Assembly: GCF_047238305.1 (NCBI RefSeq)
Contig: NZ_JBDFMO010000001.1
Coordinates: forward strand, 2,418,001 to 2,482,000
Source: Ferdinandcohnia sp047238305
GTDB lineage: Bacteria; Bacillota; Bacilli; Bacillales; Bacillaceae_L
DNA length: 64,000 bases
Direction: 5' to 3'
Made by a program: the position numbers and the translations under genes. Shown here piece by piece: positions 8,845-18,118 of this stretch; positions within the stretch are counted from its first letter, which is position 1, and every line of letters starts with the position of its first letter. The notes under the pieces were generated by a model that saw only the letters and a list, made by a program, of their open reading frames with translations, made no database searches and was not told the origin of the DNA.

Positions 8845-8882
8845 TGGCAAAAAAAGAGACGCTAACGCGTCCTTTTTCTTTC
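8845..8882 (-). terminator. Terminator of ytpI
   Basis: On the minus strand the stem GACGC-GTTA-GCGTC is followed by CTCTTTTTTT. Confidence 0.75.
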
Positions 8883-9179
8883 TTACTGTTGCTCTGCTTC
8901 TTTTATAACTAATGGTTGATAATGCTTATAGGCACGGAATCCTGCCCATGTACTTCCCCCACCAACAATGATAAGGATCGTTCCAATTACATATGAGATC
9001 GTAGATGGATGAACAAAGAATGCATTTAAACCGAATAGACCAACAAATAGTCCGAGTGCCATACTAGACTTCGCAGAGAGCCATTGTTTTTCAACTGGGC
9101 GTCTTGTGCGAAAGTATTTTGTTTTATAATAAAAATAAAATACAAGTGCAAATATGATGAAAAAAACAAGTATTTTCAT
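8883..9179 (-). CDS. ytpI: YtpI-like membrane protein
   Basis: The 98-residue protein has three hydrophobic stretches, about residues 2-18, 42-58 and 61-80. It begins MKILVFFIIFALVFYFYYKTK and matches my recollection of the B. subtilis YtpI family in size and layout; its function is unknown. A GGAGG ribosome site precedes the ATG. The gene is divergent from nrnA, as the conserved neighbourhood predicts. Confidence 0.8.
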   Translation of the reverse strand: MKILVFFIIFALVFYFYYKTKYFRTRRPVEKQWLSAKSSMALGLFVGLFGLNAFFVHPSTISYVIGTILIIVGGGSTWAGFRAYKHYQPLVIKEAEQQ

Positions 9180-9309
9180 AAAAGGTTTCCTCCAAATCTA
9201 GATTGCTATTCCTATTGTAACTAGAACAAATCTAAATTGCTAGTGAATAGAATGTGGAAACTTCGTGAAGAAAAGAGAACAAAATGGCTATTCAATAAGG
9301 AGAACTGAA

Positions 9310-10251
9310 ATGATTCAAGAGATTCTAAAAACAATAAAAGAATTTGAGACAATTATCATTCATCGCCATGTAAGGTCGGATCCAGATGCATATGGGTCTC
9401 AATGTGGGTTAGCAGAAATCTTGGCAACTTCCTATCCAACTAAAAATGTATTTGTTGTTGGCGAGGATGAACCTTCTTTACTTTTTCTAAAGGAAATGGA
9501 TAGGGTTTCTGATGAAGTGTATGAAGAAGCATTAGTGATTGTTTGTGATACTGCAAATCAGGGGCGGATTTCGGATCAGCGCTATAATCAAGGCAAAAAA
9601 CTAATTAAAATTGACCATCATCCAAATGAAGACCCATATGGAGACCTTTTATGGGTTGATACAAATGCAAGCTCCTGTAGTGAAATGATTTATGAGCTTT
9701 ACCTCCAAGGAAAAAATCAAGGTTTTACACTCTCACAGGAGGCTGCGAAACTTCTATTTGCTGGTATGGTCGGAGACACCGGTCGATTTTTATTTCCAAA
9801 CACAAATCCAAAGACATTTACATATGCTGGAGATTTAATTGAATATGGTTTTGATTTTCCGCTAGTTTACGAAAATTTGTATAAAGTAAAGGAAAATGTG
9901 GCTCGTCTAAGTGGGTATGTTTATCAGAATTTTAAGGTTACTGAAGATGGAGTGGGCTGGATGACAATTCCAAATGATATTCTGAAAAAATTCAATGTAA
10001 CTTCTTCAGAAGCATCACAGCTTGTAAGTAACTTAGGAAATATCGAAAATCTTAAGACATGGGTATTTTTCGTAGAGGAAAAGGATCAAATTCGTGTCCG
10101 CTTACGCTCTAAAGGACCGGTAATTAACGAAGTTGCCAAAAAATATAATGGTGGTGGGCATCCCCTTGCATCAGGAGCTACCATCTATACATGGGATGAG
10201 GTAGAGCAGGTCATTGCTGATTTGCAGGAGGTTTGCAGAGTAAAAAAATAA
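9310..10251 (+). CDS. nrnA: NanoRNase / pAp phosphatase NrnA
   Basis: It degrades 2- to 5-nt RNA oligonucleotides to mononucleotides and dephosphorylates 3'-phosphoadenosine 5'-phosphate, in the cytoplasm. The DHH domain shows RHVRSDPDAYGS and KIDHHPNEDPYG, the metal-binding motifs. The DHHA1 domain shows GGGHPLASGA near the C-terminus. ATG 9310, preceded by AAGGAGAACTGAA, gives 313 residues, the length of B. subtilis NrnA (YtqI). The longer frame from 9265 lacks a ribosome site. Confidence 0.95.
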   Translation: MIQEILKTIKEFETIIIHRHVRSDPDAYGSQCGLAEILATSYPTKNVFVVGEDEPSLLFLKEMDRVSDEVYEEALVIVCDTANQGRISDQRYNQGKKLIKIDHHPNEDPYGDLLWVDTNASSCSEMIYELYLQGKNQGFTLSQEAAKLLFAGMVGDTGRFLFPNTNPKTFTYAGDLIEYGFDFPLVYENLYKVKENVARLSGYVYQNFKVTEDGVGWMTIPNDILKKFNVTSSEASQLVSNLGNIENLKTWVFFVEEKDQIRVRLRSKGPVINEVAKKYNGGGHPLASGATIYTWDEVEQVIADLQEVCRVKK

Positions 10252-10279
10252 AGCCGCTCCATTTGCATGCGACTTTTTT

Positions 10280-10468
10280 TTAGTTATCTACCTTCACGGG
10301 GATGAACCAAGAGCCTAAATCAGTTACTTCTTCTAGAACATTAAGGTTTAGTGCTTGTATTTCTTTCTTTAGCGCATTGATAACATCTGGGGATTCTGCG
10401 TAAGCGGAGTACCCATTTTTCAAATGTGTCATTTTTTCATTTAAGAGTTTTCTTCGGTTAATATACAT
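10280..10468 (-). CDS. Small conserved-looking protein, unknown
   Basis: The 62-residue product (MYINRRKLLNEKMTHLKNGY...) is mostly soluble, with no motif I can name. A GAGGAGGGAAAAT site lies before the ATG, which makes it a credible gene. It sits between nrnA and ytrI, convergent with nrnA. Bacilli often have a small gene here, and B. subtilis ytzJ may be the counterpart, but I am not sure. Confidence 0.7.
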   Translation of the reverse strand: MYINRRKLLNEKMTHLKNGYSAYAESPDVINALKKEIQALNLNVLEEVTDLGSWFIPVKVDN

Positions 10469-10590
10469 ATTTTCCCTCCTCGTACGTTTTAATTACATTT
10501 TATTTCATTTTTACTCAAAAATGCTACATGTTTTTTAAATTTTTAAAAAATTTAAATATATCTGTAACAAAATGTTCACTTTATAACAAG

Positions 10591-10617
10591 TAAAAGCCTC
10601 CTGATATGGAGGCTTCG
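10591..10617 (-). terminator. Terminator of ytrHI
   Basis: On the minus strand, AAGCCTCC-ATATCA-GGAGGCTT followed by TT and an A/T-rich tail. Confidence 0.75.
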
Positions 10618-10618
10618 A

Positions 10619-11122
10619 TTATTTAACTAGTTCGATATTGAGTGTAATTTCGAGTGTTGTATCAAAAAAGACGGTGTGAATTTTGAGTCTATATTTTTTA
10701 TCGTCCAGTTCATAAACACTATTTTCAATGGTCCTAAAAAGTAGCTGTTTATTTTGGGAGACTGTTTGAATATCCTGTCCAATTAAAGAGTTCAGGTCTT
10801 CAATTACAGCGGATTTCATGTGATGAAGATTGAGTGAACTAAGGTCAAAATTTTTTTTGTTCGCAAAATCTACCTTAAAGTCCTGAATTTTAAGTTTGTT
10901 TTTGTTTTCATCATTTAATTTTTGCATATCTTCAATAAGAATATCCTTACTTTTTTTTAGGTCTTTAATTTCGTCCTCCTGCTGTGTAATCTTTCGAATC
11001 TGATTATCCTGCAACACTCCAAACTGAAACAAAAAGACAAACCAACTTAATAAGGCGCCGATTACAATACCAGCGAAAAAACGTTGCCAACCGGGTTTTT
11101 GATGATAAGGTGGGACTCTCAT
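10619..11122 (-). CDS. ytrI: Sporulation membrane protein YtrI
   Basis: In B. subtilis YtrI is a sigma-E-dependent membrane protein needed for efficient sporulation. The product starts MRVPPYHQKPGWQRF, has one membrane segment at about residues 18-38, then a coiled coil (about 44-75) and a C-terminal domain. The start at 11122 is chosen because it overlaps the ytrH stop as TAATG and gives 167 residues. A longer frame to 11149 would overlap ytrH by 28 bases. Confidence 0.9.
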   Translation of the reverse strand: MRVPPYHQKPGWQRFFAGIVIGALLSWFVFLFQFGVLQDNQIRKITQQEDEIKDLKKSKDILIEDMQKLNDENKNKLKIQDFKVDFANKKNFDLSSLNLHHMKSAVIEDLNSLIGQDIQTVSQNKQLLFRTIENSVYELDDKKYRLKIHTVFFDTTLEITLNIELVK

Positions 11123-11460
11123 TAGGTGATATGCTCCTGTGTGAACCATTCAATAATTCTCCACCCGAACTGAGCTCCTCCCATTGCTGAGACAATTAGA
11201 AGAAATTGCTTAAAGACATCTTTTGTTTGTCCAAGAAAAATTCCTTTTTCAAAGCTATAAAAGGTATCGAAAGTCCCACCAATTGCAGCAACAAGTGCCC
11301 AAATTTTCAACTTGCTCGCCACCGAATAGATTTCAGATAAAGGTGCTTGACCTGACATAAAGGCACCGAGCCCGCCGATTAACGATCCACCTAAAAGAAC
11401 CCCGAGCGCAATAAAAAAGCTATGAATAAATGCAGGCATAAAAGCATCTTTTATTTCCAT
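11122..11460 (-). CDS. ytrH: Sporulation membrane protein YtrH
   Basis: This 112-residue hydrophobic protein has about three membrane segments, the first near residues 8-34 with several glycines. It is the partner of YtrI in the B. subtilis sigma-E regulon. GAGGGTG lies before the ATG. ytrH is translationally coupled to ytrI by a one-base overlap, and both are divergent from dnaE. Confidence 0.9.
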   Translation of the reverse strand: MEIKDAFMPAFIHSFFIALGVLLGGSLIGGLGAFMSGQAPLSEIYSVASKLKIWALVAAIGGTFDTFYSFEKGIFLGQTKDVFKQFLLIVSAMGGAQFGWRIIEWFTQEHIT

Positions 11461-11617
11461 TTGGACACCCTCTTTTTGAAATTGATAATTTTTATAATGA
11501 TTTAATACATGTATATGGACAAACCGTACAAACTATGAGTTTTGTTTTGCTTGTTTCATAAATAGGACTATAATTGAAGTATTCAATAGAACGATTAATG
11601 AAAGAGGTGGGATTTCA

Positions 11618-14600
11618 TTGCCTTTTGTTCATCTACAGGTTCAAAGCGCCTACAGCCTTTTATCGAGTGCTGCTAAAATAGAAGTATTGGTTGAAAAAGC
11701 GAGCAACCTTGGGCTTAAAGCATTGGCGTTAACCGATGAAAATGTAATGTATGGTGCAATAGCTTTTTATAAAGAATGCAGGAAGCGTGGAATCAAGCCA
11801 ATCATAGGAATGACTGCCTCCGTGTTGTCGGAGGAAGAGCATATTTCTTATCCTGTAGTATTACTTGCGAAAAACAACAAAGGATATCAAAATCTATTAA
11901 AAATTAGCAGTGCCATCCAGACGAAATCAAAAGAAGGAATCCCTAGAAGATGGTTATCCCAATATAGCGAGGGATTAATCGGTATTTCACCTGGTCTTAA
12001 AGGGGACATTGAGCAAAGTCTAAAGAATGGAAATTACGAGGAAGCCATCAAGCAGGCTATGTCTTATAAAAAAATCTTTGAACAAGATAGCTTTTATTTA
12101 TCTGTACAGGACCATGGTTTGCGAGTAAATGTTGAAATGAACAAAAACCTTTACCTAATAAGTGAAGAACTAAAAATACCATTGGTTGCTACAAATAACG
12201 TTCAATACATAGAGCAAGCAGATTCATTTGCTCACGAATGCTTGTTATCAATTAAAAATGGGTCTAAGCTCTCAGATGAAGATCGACCCGTTCTACCAAG
12301 CAAGGAATATTATTTAAAATCTCCAACACAAATGAACGAGCTTTTTTCGGACACTCCAGAGGTTCTTGAAAATACAATACTCATCGCTGGACAGTGTCAT
12401 GTCGAAATGGAATTTGGTAAGTTTGCATTACCTAAATACCCGGTTCCGACTCAAGAATCGGCGGAGGACTATTTATCGAGAATCTGTCTTAACGGACTGA
12501 AAGAAAGGTATCAAACTCCTTCTGATGAACAATTTGAAAGACTCGAATATGAGCTTCAAGTCATCAGAAAAATGAATTTCAGTGATTATTTTTTAATTGT
12601 TTGGGATTTTATGAAGTATGCTCATGAAAATGGTATTGTGACGGGACCGGGAAGAGGTTCAGCAGCCGGCTCATTAGTCGCATATGTTCTTTATATTACG
12701 GATGTAGATCCACTGGAACATCAGTTATTATTTGAACGATTCTTAAACCCTGAAAGAATATCCATGCCAGATATTGATATTGACTTTCCTGATAATCGAA
12801 GAGATGAAATGATTGAATATGTATCTAAAAAATACGGAAGCCTTCATGTTGCACAAATCATTACTTTTGGAACCTTAGCTGCAAGAGCTGCACTTCGGGA
12901 TGTTGGTAGAGTGATGGGGATTTCTCCTAAGGAAGCAGATTTTCTTGCCAAACAAGTTCCTAGTAAGCTTGGAATTACTCTGCAACAAGCCTACGAAGAA
13001 TCACAAGGGTTACGGGAATATATTCAAAATATCGAAATCGGACGCAAAATCTTTGAAACAGCAAAAAAAATAGAAGGTTTGCCAAGACATACTTCTACCC
13101 ATGCAGCAGGGGTTGTCATAAGTGAACAACCATTAACTGATTTAATTGCGATTCAAGAAGGACATAATGACGTTTATTTGACACAATTCCCGATGGATAT
13201 ACTCGAGGAAATAGGCCTTTTAAAAATGGATTTTCTTGGACTTCGAAATTTGACACTAATCGATAATATCGGGTCAATGATTAAGCGGGGAACTGGAAAG
13301 AGTATTGACCTATCGACAATTCCATTAGATGATCCAAAAACATTTGCCTTGTTAAGTAAGGGAGATACAACGGGAGTTTTCCAGCTAGAGTCAAGTGGGA
13401 TGAGGAGTGTTTTAGTAAGACTACAGCCGAGTGCCCTAGAAGACATCGTGGCTGTTAATGCTTTGTACAGACCCGGTCCAATGGAAAATATCCCATTGTA
13501 TATTGCACGTAAACATGGGAAAGAAGCGGTCGAATACCCGCATTCCGACTTAAAACCGATTTTACAAATGACATATGGCGTCATTGTGTATCAGGAACAA
13601 ATTATGCAAATTGCCTCAAAAATGGCTGGATTTAGTCTAGGAGAGGCAGACCTTTTAAGGAGAGCCGTAAGTAAAAAGAAGAAAGAGGTTCTTGATAAGG
13701 AGCGGGAGCATTTTATTCAAGGTAGTTTGAAGAAAGGCTATACGGAAAAAACAGCAAATGAGATTTACGATTTAATTGTTAGATTTGCTAATTATGGTTT
13801 TAACCGTAGCCATGCTGTTGCCTACAGTATGATTGCTTATCAGCTTGCCTATTTAAAAGCAAACTATCCGCTTTATTTTATGGCTGCATTACTTACGAGT
13901 GTCATCGGAAACGATGACAAGTTAGGACAATATATTCGTGAATCAAAACAAAAAGGGATTACCATTTTGCCCCCTTCAATAAATAAAAGCTATTATCCAT
14001 TTATTGTTGAGAAGAAGGCGATTCGATTTAGTTTAGCGGGAATCAAAAGCGTAGGCGTTGCCGCGTTAAAAGAAATGATTGAAACCCGGAAGGCTAAGCC
14101 ATTTTCGGATCTGTTTGATTTCTGTGTGAGAACCTCGATGAGAAGCATTAACCGACGTACGATAGAATCGTTAATTTGTTCTGGCGCCTTTGATGAATTT
14201 GGTGAACATCGAGCAACTCTGTTAGCTACTTTAGATGTGGCAATCGAACATGCAGAACTCGTTCGACCCAAAGATGATGAAAATCAGTTTGAGATGTCCT
14301 TTGAAGATGATTTTGGACTTAAACCAAAATATGTTGAGGTTGAACCTTTTAAGGAAATGGAAAAATTACGCTTTGAAAAAGAAGCACTTGGTTTTTATTT
14401 ATCCAGTCATCCTATTTCAGCCTATTCGGCTTATTTAAAGAAAAACGGAGCAATCGCAATTTCGGATGCTTCCCATTATCTACACCAAAATGTTGTGATA
14501 GGTGGATTCATCACAAAAGAGAGAACCATACGCACAAAAAAAGGTGAAGTAATGGCCTTTTTGACAATTAGTGATGATACAGGTGAATTAGAAGGCGTTG

Positions 14601-14980
14601 CCTTTCCAAGAACGTATACTCAGTCGGCAAAGCTATTAAAAAATGAGGCGTTATTATTACTAAAAGGCAAAATTGAAAATCGGAATAATCAATTACAGCT
14701 GATTATAAATCAATTACAGGAATTACCTGATCAAGTAGATTTATCAGAAGAAGAGAAGAAACTGTTTATAAGGATGGAAAAAAGGCACCAAGAAGATCAA
14801 GCTTTTATCAATTTAAAAGAATTGTTAAAAGAATATCCTGGAGAAATTCCAGTTGTGTTATATTACCAGGAATCTCAAAAAATAATTCAGCTTCAACAAG
14901 AACTTTGGATTAGTCCTAATCCCAAATTATTAACCGAAATTAAGAAATTAATGGGTCCAAAAAATGTGGTGTTCCAATAA
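11618..14980 (+). CDS. dnaE: DNA polymerase III alpha subunit DnaE
   Basis: This is the second replicative polymerase of bacilli, which extends RNA primers before handing over to PolC. The 1120-residue protein has a PHP domain at about 1-270, a polymerase core with the catalytic motif PDIDIDFPD near residues 384-392 and GPGRGSAAGSLVAY just before it, a tandem HhH region and a C-terminal OB fold at about 970-1050. It has no exonuclease insert, which separates it from PolC. Start is TTG at 11618 after AAAGAGGTGGG. The gene stands alone. Confidence 0.97.
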   Translation: MPFVHLQVQSAYSLLSSAAKIEVLVEKASNLGLKALALTDENVMYGAIAFYKECRKRGIKPIIGMTASVLSEEEHISYPVVLLAKNNKGYQNLLKISSAIQTKSKEGIPRRWLSQYSEGLIGISPGLKGDIEQSLKNGNYEEAIKQAMSYKKIFEQDSFYLSVQDHGLRVNVEMNKNLYLISEELKIPLVATNNVQYIEQADSFAHECLLSIKNGSKLSDEDRPVLPSKEYYLKSPTQMNELFSDTPEVLENTILIAGQCHVEMEFGKFALPKYPVPTQESAEDYLSRICLNGLKERYQTPSDEQFERLEYELQVIRKMNFSDYFLIVWDFMKYAHENGIVTGPGRGSAAGSLVAYVLYITDVDPLEHQLLFERFLNPERISMPDIDIDFPDNRRDEMIEYVSKKYGSLHVAQIITFGTLAARAALRDVGRVMGISPKEADFLAKQVPSKLGITLQQAYEESQGLREYIQNIEIGRKIFETAKKIEGLPRHTSTHAAGVVISEQPLTDLIAIQEGHNDVYLTQFPMDILEEIGLLKMDFLGLRNLTLIDNIGSMIKRGTGKSIDLSTIPLDDPKTFALLSKGDTTGVFQLESSGMRSVLVRLQPSALEDIVAVNALYRPGPMENIPLYIARKHGKEAVEYPHSDLKPILQMTYGVIVYQEQIMQIASKMAGFSLGEADLLRRAVSKKKKEVLDKEREHFIQGSLKKGYTEKTANEIYDLIVRFANYGFNRSHAVAYSMIAYQLAYLKANYPLYFMAALLTSVIGNDDKLGQYIRESKQKGITILPPSINKSYYPFIVEKKAIRFSLAGIKSVGVAALKEMIETRKAKPFSDLFDFCVRTSMRSINRRTIESLICSGAFDEFGEHRATLLATLDVAIEHAELVRPKDDENQFEMSFEDDFGLKPKYVEVEPFKEMEKLRFEKEALGFYLSSHPISAYSAYLKKNGAIAISDASHYLHQNVVIGGFITKERTIRTKKGEVMAFLTISDDTGELEGVAFPRTYTQSAKLLKNEALLLLKGKIENRNNQLQLIINQLQELPDQVDLSEEEKKLFIRMEKRHQEDQAFINLKELLKEYPGEIPVVLYYQESQKIIQLQQELWISPNPKLLTEIKKLMGPKNVVFQ

Positions 14981-14987
14981 CAAACTC

Positions 14988-15015
14988 TTTACAGGAATAG
15001 CATATATGTTATATT
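14988..15015 (+). promoter_or_regulatory. Likely promoter of ytsJ
   Basis: TTTACA (14988-14993) and TATATT (15010-15015), spaced 16 bp. The predicted start of transcription is near 15022. Confidence 0.5.
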
Positions 15016-15030
15016 GTAATAGAAAAGCGA

Positions 15031-15045
15031 AGTGGTCATACCACT
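15031..15045 (+). promoter_or_regulatory. FadR/GntR-type operator before malic enzyme
   Basis: The palindrome AGTGGT-CAT-ACCACT contains TGGTCATACCA, a perfect fit to the FadR-subfamily consensus TNGTNNNACNA. It lies just after the predicted transcription start, where a bound repressor would block elongation. The GntR gene next to ytsJ is the obvious ligand. Confidence 0.65.
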
Positions 15046-15190
15046 ATTCATTCGTGTAAAAGGAAATTCTATTTTACTAGTTTTCATGGAAAAGGTTGGA
15101 CAAGTTTTAACCATTGCTTTTATGACTCTAACTGGTGCCAAAATGTAAGGTTACCAAGTTTTCTTTATAACAAGGAGTGAAAAAAAAGAA

Positions 15191-16420
15191 ATGACTCTAA
15201 GAGAAGAAGCTCTACATATTCATCAAATCCATAAGGGAAAGCTTGAATCAAAATCAAAAATTCCAGTAAGAAATGCAAAGGATTTAAGTTTAGCATACTC
15301 ACCTGGTGTAGCTGAACCATGTAAAGTTATTTACGATGACAAGTCCAAAGTGTATGAATACACAATGAAGGGGAATATGGTAGCAGTTGTTTCTGATGGG
15401 ACAGCAGTCCTTGGTTTAGGAAACATTGGTCCAGAAGCCGCTCTTCCAGTAATGGAAGGAAAGGCCGTATTGTTTAAGAGCTTTGCAGGTGTAGATGCAT
15501 TCCCAATTTGTTTGAATACAACAGATGTTGACAAGATTGTGGAAACTGTAAAATTATTAGAGCCAACTTTTGGTGGAGTCAACTTAGAGGATATCGCTGC
15601 TCCAAATTGCTTTGTCATTGAGGAGCGTCTTAAAAAAGAAGCCAATATTCCAGTTTTTCATGATGATCAACACGGTACTGCGATTGTTACAGTAGCAGGA
15701 CTAGTGAATGCGTTGAAGCTTGTTGGTAAGAAAATGTCAGAAATAAAAGTGGTTGCAAACGGAGCAGGTGCTGCAGGTATTGCTATTATTAAGCTTTTAT
15801 ACCGCTATGGCGTTCGTGACATTATTATGTGTGACTCAAGAGGCGCGATTTATGAGGGACGTACATTTGGTATGAATGATGTAAAAGCAGAAGTAGCAAA
15901 ATATACAAATCGTAATCGAATCGAAGGCTCTCTTGCAGATGCCCTCCAAGATGCGGATGTCTTTATAGGAGTGTCTGTTGAAGGTGCTCTCACAGCAGAC
16001 ATGGTTAAAACGATGAATCAGGACGCCATTATATTTGCTATGGCTAATCCTAATCCTGAAATTATGCCCGATGTAGCGTTAGAAGCAGGTGCTAAGGTTG
16101 TCGGAACAGGAAGATCTGATTTTCCAAACCAAGTAAATAATGTACTTGCATTCCCAGGGATTTTTAGAGGGGCTTTAGATGCTAGAGCAACTCATATAAA
16201 TGAACAAATGAAAATTGCGGCTGTTGAAGCAATTGCATCCTTGATATCTTCCGAGGAACTTCGACCTGAGTATGTCATCCCAGCACCATTTGACCCACGT
16301 GTTGCTCCTGCAGTTGCAGCAGGTGTGGCAAAAGCAGCAATGGAAACAGGGGTAGCTAGAATTACTGTTAATCCAGAAGAAGTTGCGGAGAAGACAAGAC
16401 GTATGGCCATTATTGAATAA
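15191..16420 (+). CDS. ytsJ: NADP-type malic enzyme YtsJ
   Basis: It decarboxylates malate to pyruvate and yields NADPH in B. subtilis, where it is the main malic enzyme during growth on malate. The 409-residue protein has the N-terminal malic domain (YSPGVAEPCK; NLEDIAAPNCF with metal-binding residues; FHDDQHGTA) and a Rossmann domain with NGAGAAGIAI. The ATG follows AAGGAGTG. A GntR regulator starts directly after its stop, and a matching operator precedes it. Confidence 0.95.
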   Translation: MTLREEALHIHQIHKGKLESKSKIPVRNAKDLSLAYSPGVAEPCKVIYDDKSKVYEYTMKGNMVAVVSDGTAVLGLGNIGPEAALPVMEGKAVLFKSFAGVDAFPICLNTTDVDKIVETVKLLEPTFGGVNLEDIAAPNCFVIEERLKKEANIPVFHDDQHGTAIVTVAGLVNALKLVGKKMSEIKVVANGAGAAGIAIIKLLYRYGVRDIIMCDSRGAIYEGRTFGMNDVKAEVAKYTNRNRIEGSLADALQDADVFIGVSVEGALTADMVKTMNQDAIIFAMANPNPEIMPDVALEAGAKVVGTGRSDFPNQVNNVLAFPGIFRGALDARATHINEQMKIAAVEAIASLISSEELRPEYVIPAPFDPRVAPAVAAGVAKAAMETGVARITVNPEEVAEKTRRMAIIE

Positions 16421-16438
16421 TTGATCGGGTGTGGTAAA

Positions 16439-17047
16439 GTGACAACCCATAATTCTAAGGTTTACATTGAAATTGTGAAACAAATTAGGTCCATCATTCA
16501 AGATGATGGACTTTCCACTGGGGATAAAATCCCTTCTGAACGAGAGCTTTCTGACCGTCTTAATGTGGGGCGTTCCTCTGTAAGAGAAGCATTAAGGTCG
16601 CTTGAGTTATTAGGTCTAATTGAGACAAGAAGGGGTGAAGGTACCTTTTTAAAGGATTTCGGGGATCACCAGTTGATTCATTTACTAGGTACCTTTATTA
16701 TCCAAGGAGATAAAACAAAAGACGATCTCCTCGAAACAAAACATACTCTCGAAAAATCCTGTATTGAATTAGCGTTTCATCAAATAAACGATCAAATGAT
16801 TACTGAATTAAAAAAGAGCATATGGGAGGCTGACGATCCTGAGGAATACCTATTTAAAACAATTGCCGAAGCAACAGGTAATCGACTTTTACTCCGAATT
16901 TGGGTCGTGATTAATGAATATGTGAAGTTTATATATGAGGAACAGACACATGTAATAAACAAAGAAGGTTTTGATGAGTTAATTGACGCACTTTGTAAAA
17001 GAGATGTGGAAAAAGCTTTATCTGCCTACGAAAAAATCACTTTGTAG
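16439..17047 (+). CDS. GntR-family regulator, FadR subfamily
   Basis: The winged helix-turn-helix at about residues 5-70 has the typical IPSERELSDRLNVGRSSVREALRS and the wing RRGEGTFL. The C-terminal part resembles a short FCD ligand-binding domain, likely sensing an organic acid or acyl ligand. Start: GTG at 16439 is preferred over TTG at 16421, which has no ribosome site. The gene is fused in one transcript with ytsJ, so I infer it controls malic enzyme and possibly accDA downstream. Confidence 0.85.
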   Translation: MTTHNSKVYIEIVKQIRSIIQDDGLSTGDKIPSERELSDRLNVGRSSVREALRSLELLGLIETRRGEGTFLKDFGDHQLIHLLGTFIIQGDKTKDDLLETKHTLEKSCIELAFHQINDQMITELKKSIWEADDPEEYLFKTIAEATGNRLLLRIWVVINEYVKFIYEEQTHVINKEGFDELIDALCKRDVEKALSAYEKITL

Positions 17048-17254
17048 AAATTTGTCGCGTTCTTAATGACATATTCCTACAAAAAATAAAGAAGACATTC
17101 AGTAAAGTATAAGTACATGCTTTTTTGGCAACGAAGGAAGATAGAGATTTTCCTTTTTTTCGTTACTCAACTATTTGTCTTAAAATCATGATTATGAAAG
17201 TGATAAATTTCAACGAAAAAGCCATTTCCATTGAAATGTGTGAGGAGGTTTATT

Positions 17255-18118
17255 TTGTTAAAAGACTTTTTTGTAAAGAAGAAAAAATATGCTTCAATCC
17301 CTTCAGAGCAGGCAAGACAAGATGTTCCAGAAGGAATTATGAGCAAATGTCCAAACTGTAAAAAAATCATGTATACAAAGGAATTAATGAAAAACGATAA
17401 GGTTTGTATGAACTGTGGCTATCATTATCAAATGACTGCCTATGAAAGAGTCGAGAGCTTACTTGATGAAGATTCTTTCGTTGAGTTCGATCATGATATG
17501 GTGTCTGAAAATCCGCTTGGATTCCCGGATTATTTAGAAAAGCTAAAGAAGGACCAGGTTAAAACAGGTATTAATGAAGCTGTTGTTACTGGTGAAGGTA
17601 CAATTGATGGTAATCGGGTTATTCTAGCAATCATGGATTCGAACTTCCGAATGGGAAGTATGGGTTCTGTTGTTGGTGAAAAGATTACAAGAGCAATTGA
17701 AAAGGCAATGGAGGAAAAAGTTCCATTTCTGATTTTCACAGCTTCAGGTGGAGCAAGAATGCAAGAAGGCGTACTTAGTTTGATGCAAATGGCGAAGACG
17801 AGTTCAGCTTTAAAGCTCTTTAGTGATCAAGGTGGACTGATTGTTTCGATTATGACTCATCCAACGACAGGTGGTGTCTCTGCAAGCTTTGCTTCCCTAG
17901 GAGATTTTAACTTTGCAGAACCTGGTGCATTAATTGGTTTCGCTGGAAGAAGGATTATTGAGCAAACTATCCGTGAAGAGCTTCCAGAAGATTTTCAAAC
18001 AGCTGAGTTTTTATTAAAACATGGTCAATTGGATGCTGTTATCCACCGTCATGATTTAAAAAATACACTGGCAAATATTGTAGACATTCATATGAATGGG
18101 GGTGCGGTAAATTGGTAG
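17255..18118 (+). CDS. accD: Acetyl-CoA carboxylase carboxyltransferase beta subunit
   Basis: With AccA it transfers the carboxyl group from biotin to acetyl-CoA, making malonyl-CoA for fatty acids. The zinc ribbon CPNCKKIM...CMNCGYHY lies at about residues 30-55, and the crotonase-like domain has ASGGARMQEG and the second oxyanion region. Start: TTG 17255 after GAGGAGG gives 287 residues (LLKDFFVKKKKYAS), matching the family N-terminus; the longer frame does not. It overlaps accA by seven bases. Confidence 0.96.
   Translation: MLKDFFVKKKKYASIPSEQARQDVPEGIMSKCPNCKKIMYTKELMKNDKVCMNCGYHYQMTAYERVESLLDEDSFVEFDHDMVSENPLGFPDYLEKLKKDQVKTGINEAVVTGEGTIDGNRVILAIMDSNFRMGSMGSVVGEKITRAIEKAMEEKVPFLIFTASGGARMQEGVLSLMQMAKTSSALKLFSDQGGLIVSIMTHPTTGGVSASFASLGDFNFAEPGALIGFAGRRIIEQTIREELPEDFQTAEFLLKHGQLDAVIHRHDLKNTLANIVDIHMNGGAVNW

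Noticed and set aside
16421..16438. TTG at 16421 as start of the GntR gene
   Set aside because: It touches the ytsJ stop and has no ribosome site; GTG 16439 fits better.
17125..17361. 78-codon frame before accD
   Set aside because: It overlaps the accD start in another frame, and its first part is a low-complexity A/T-rich leader.
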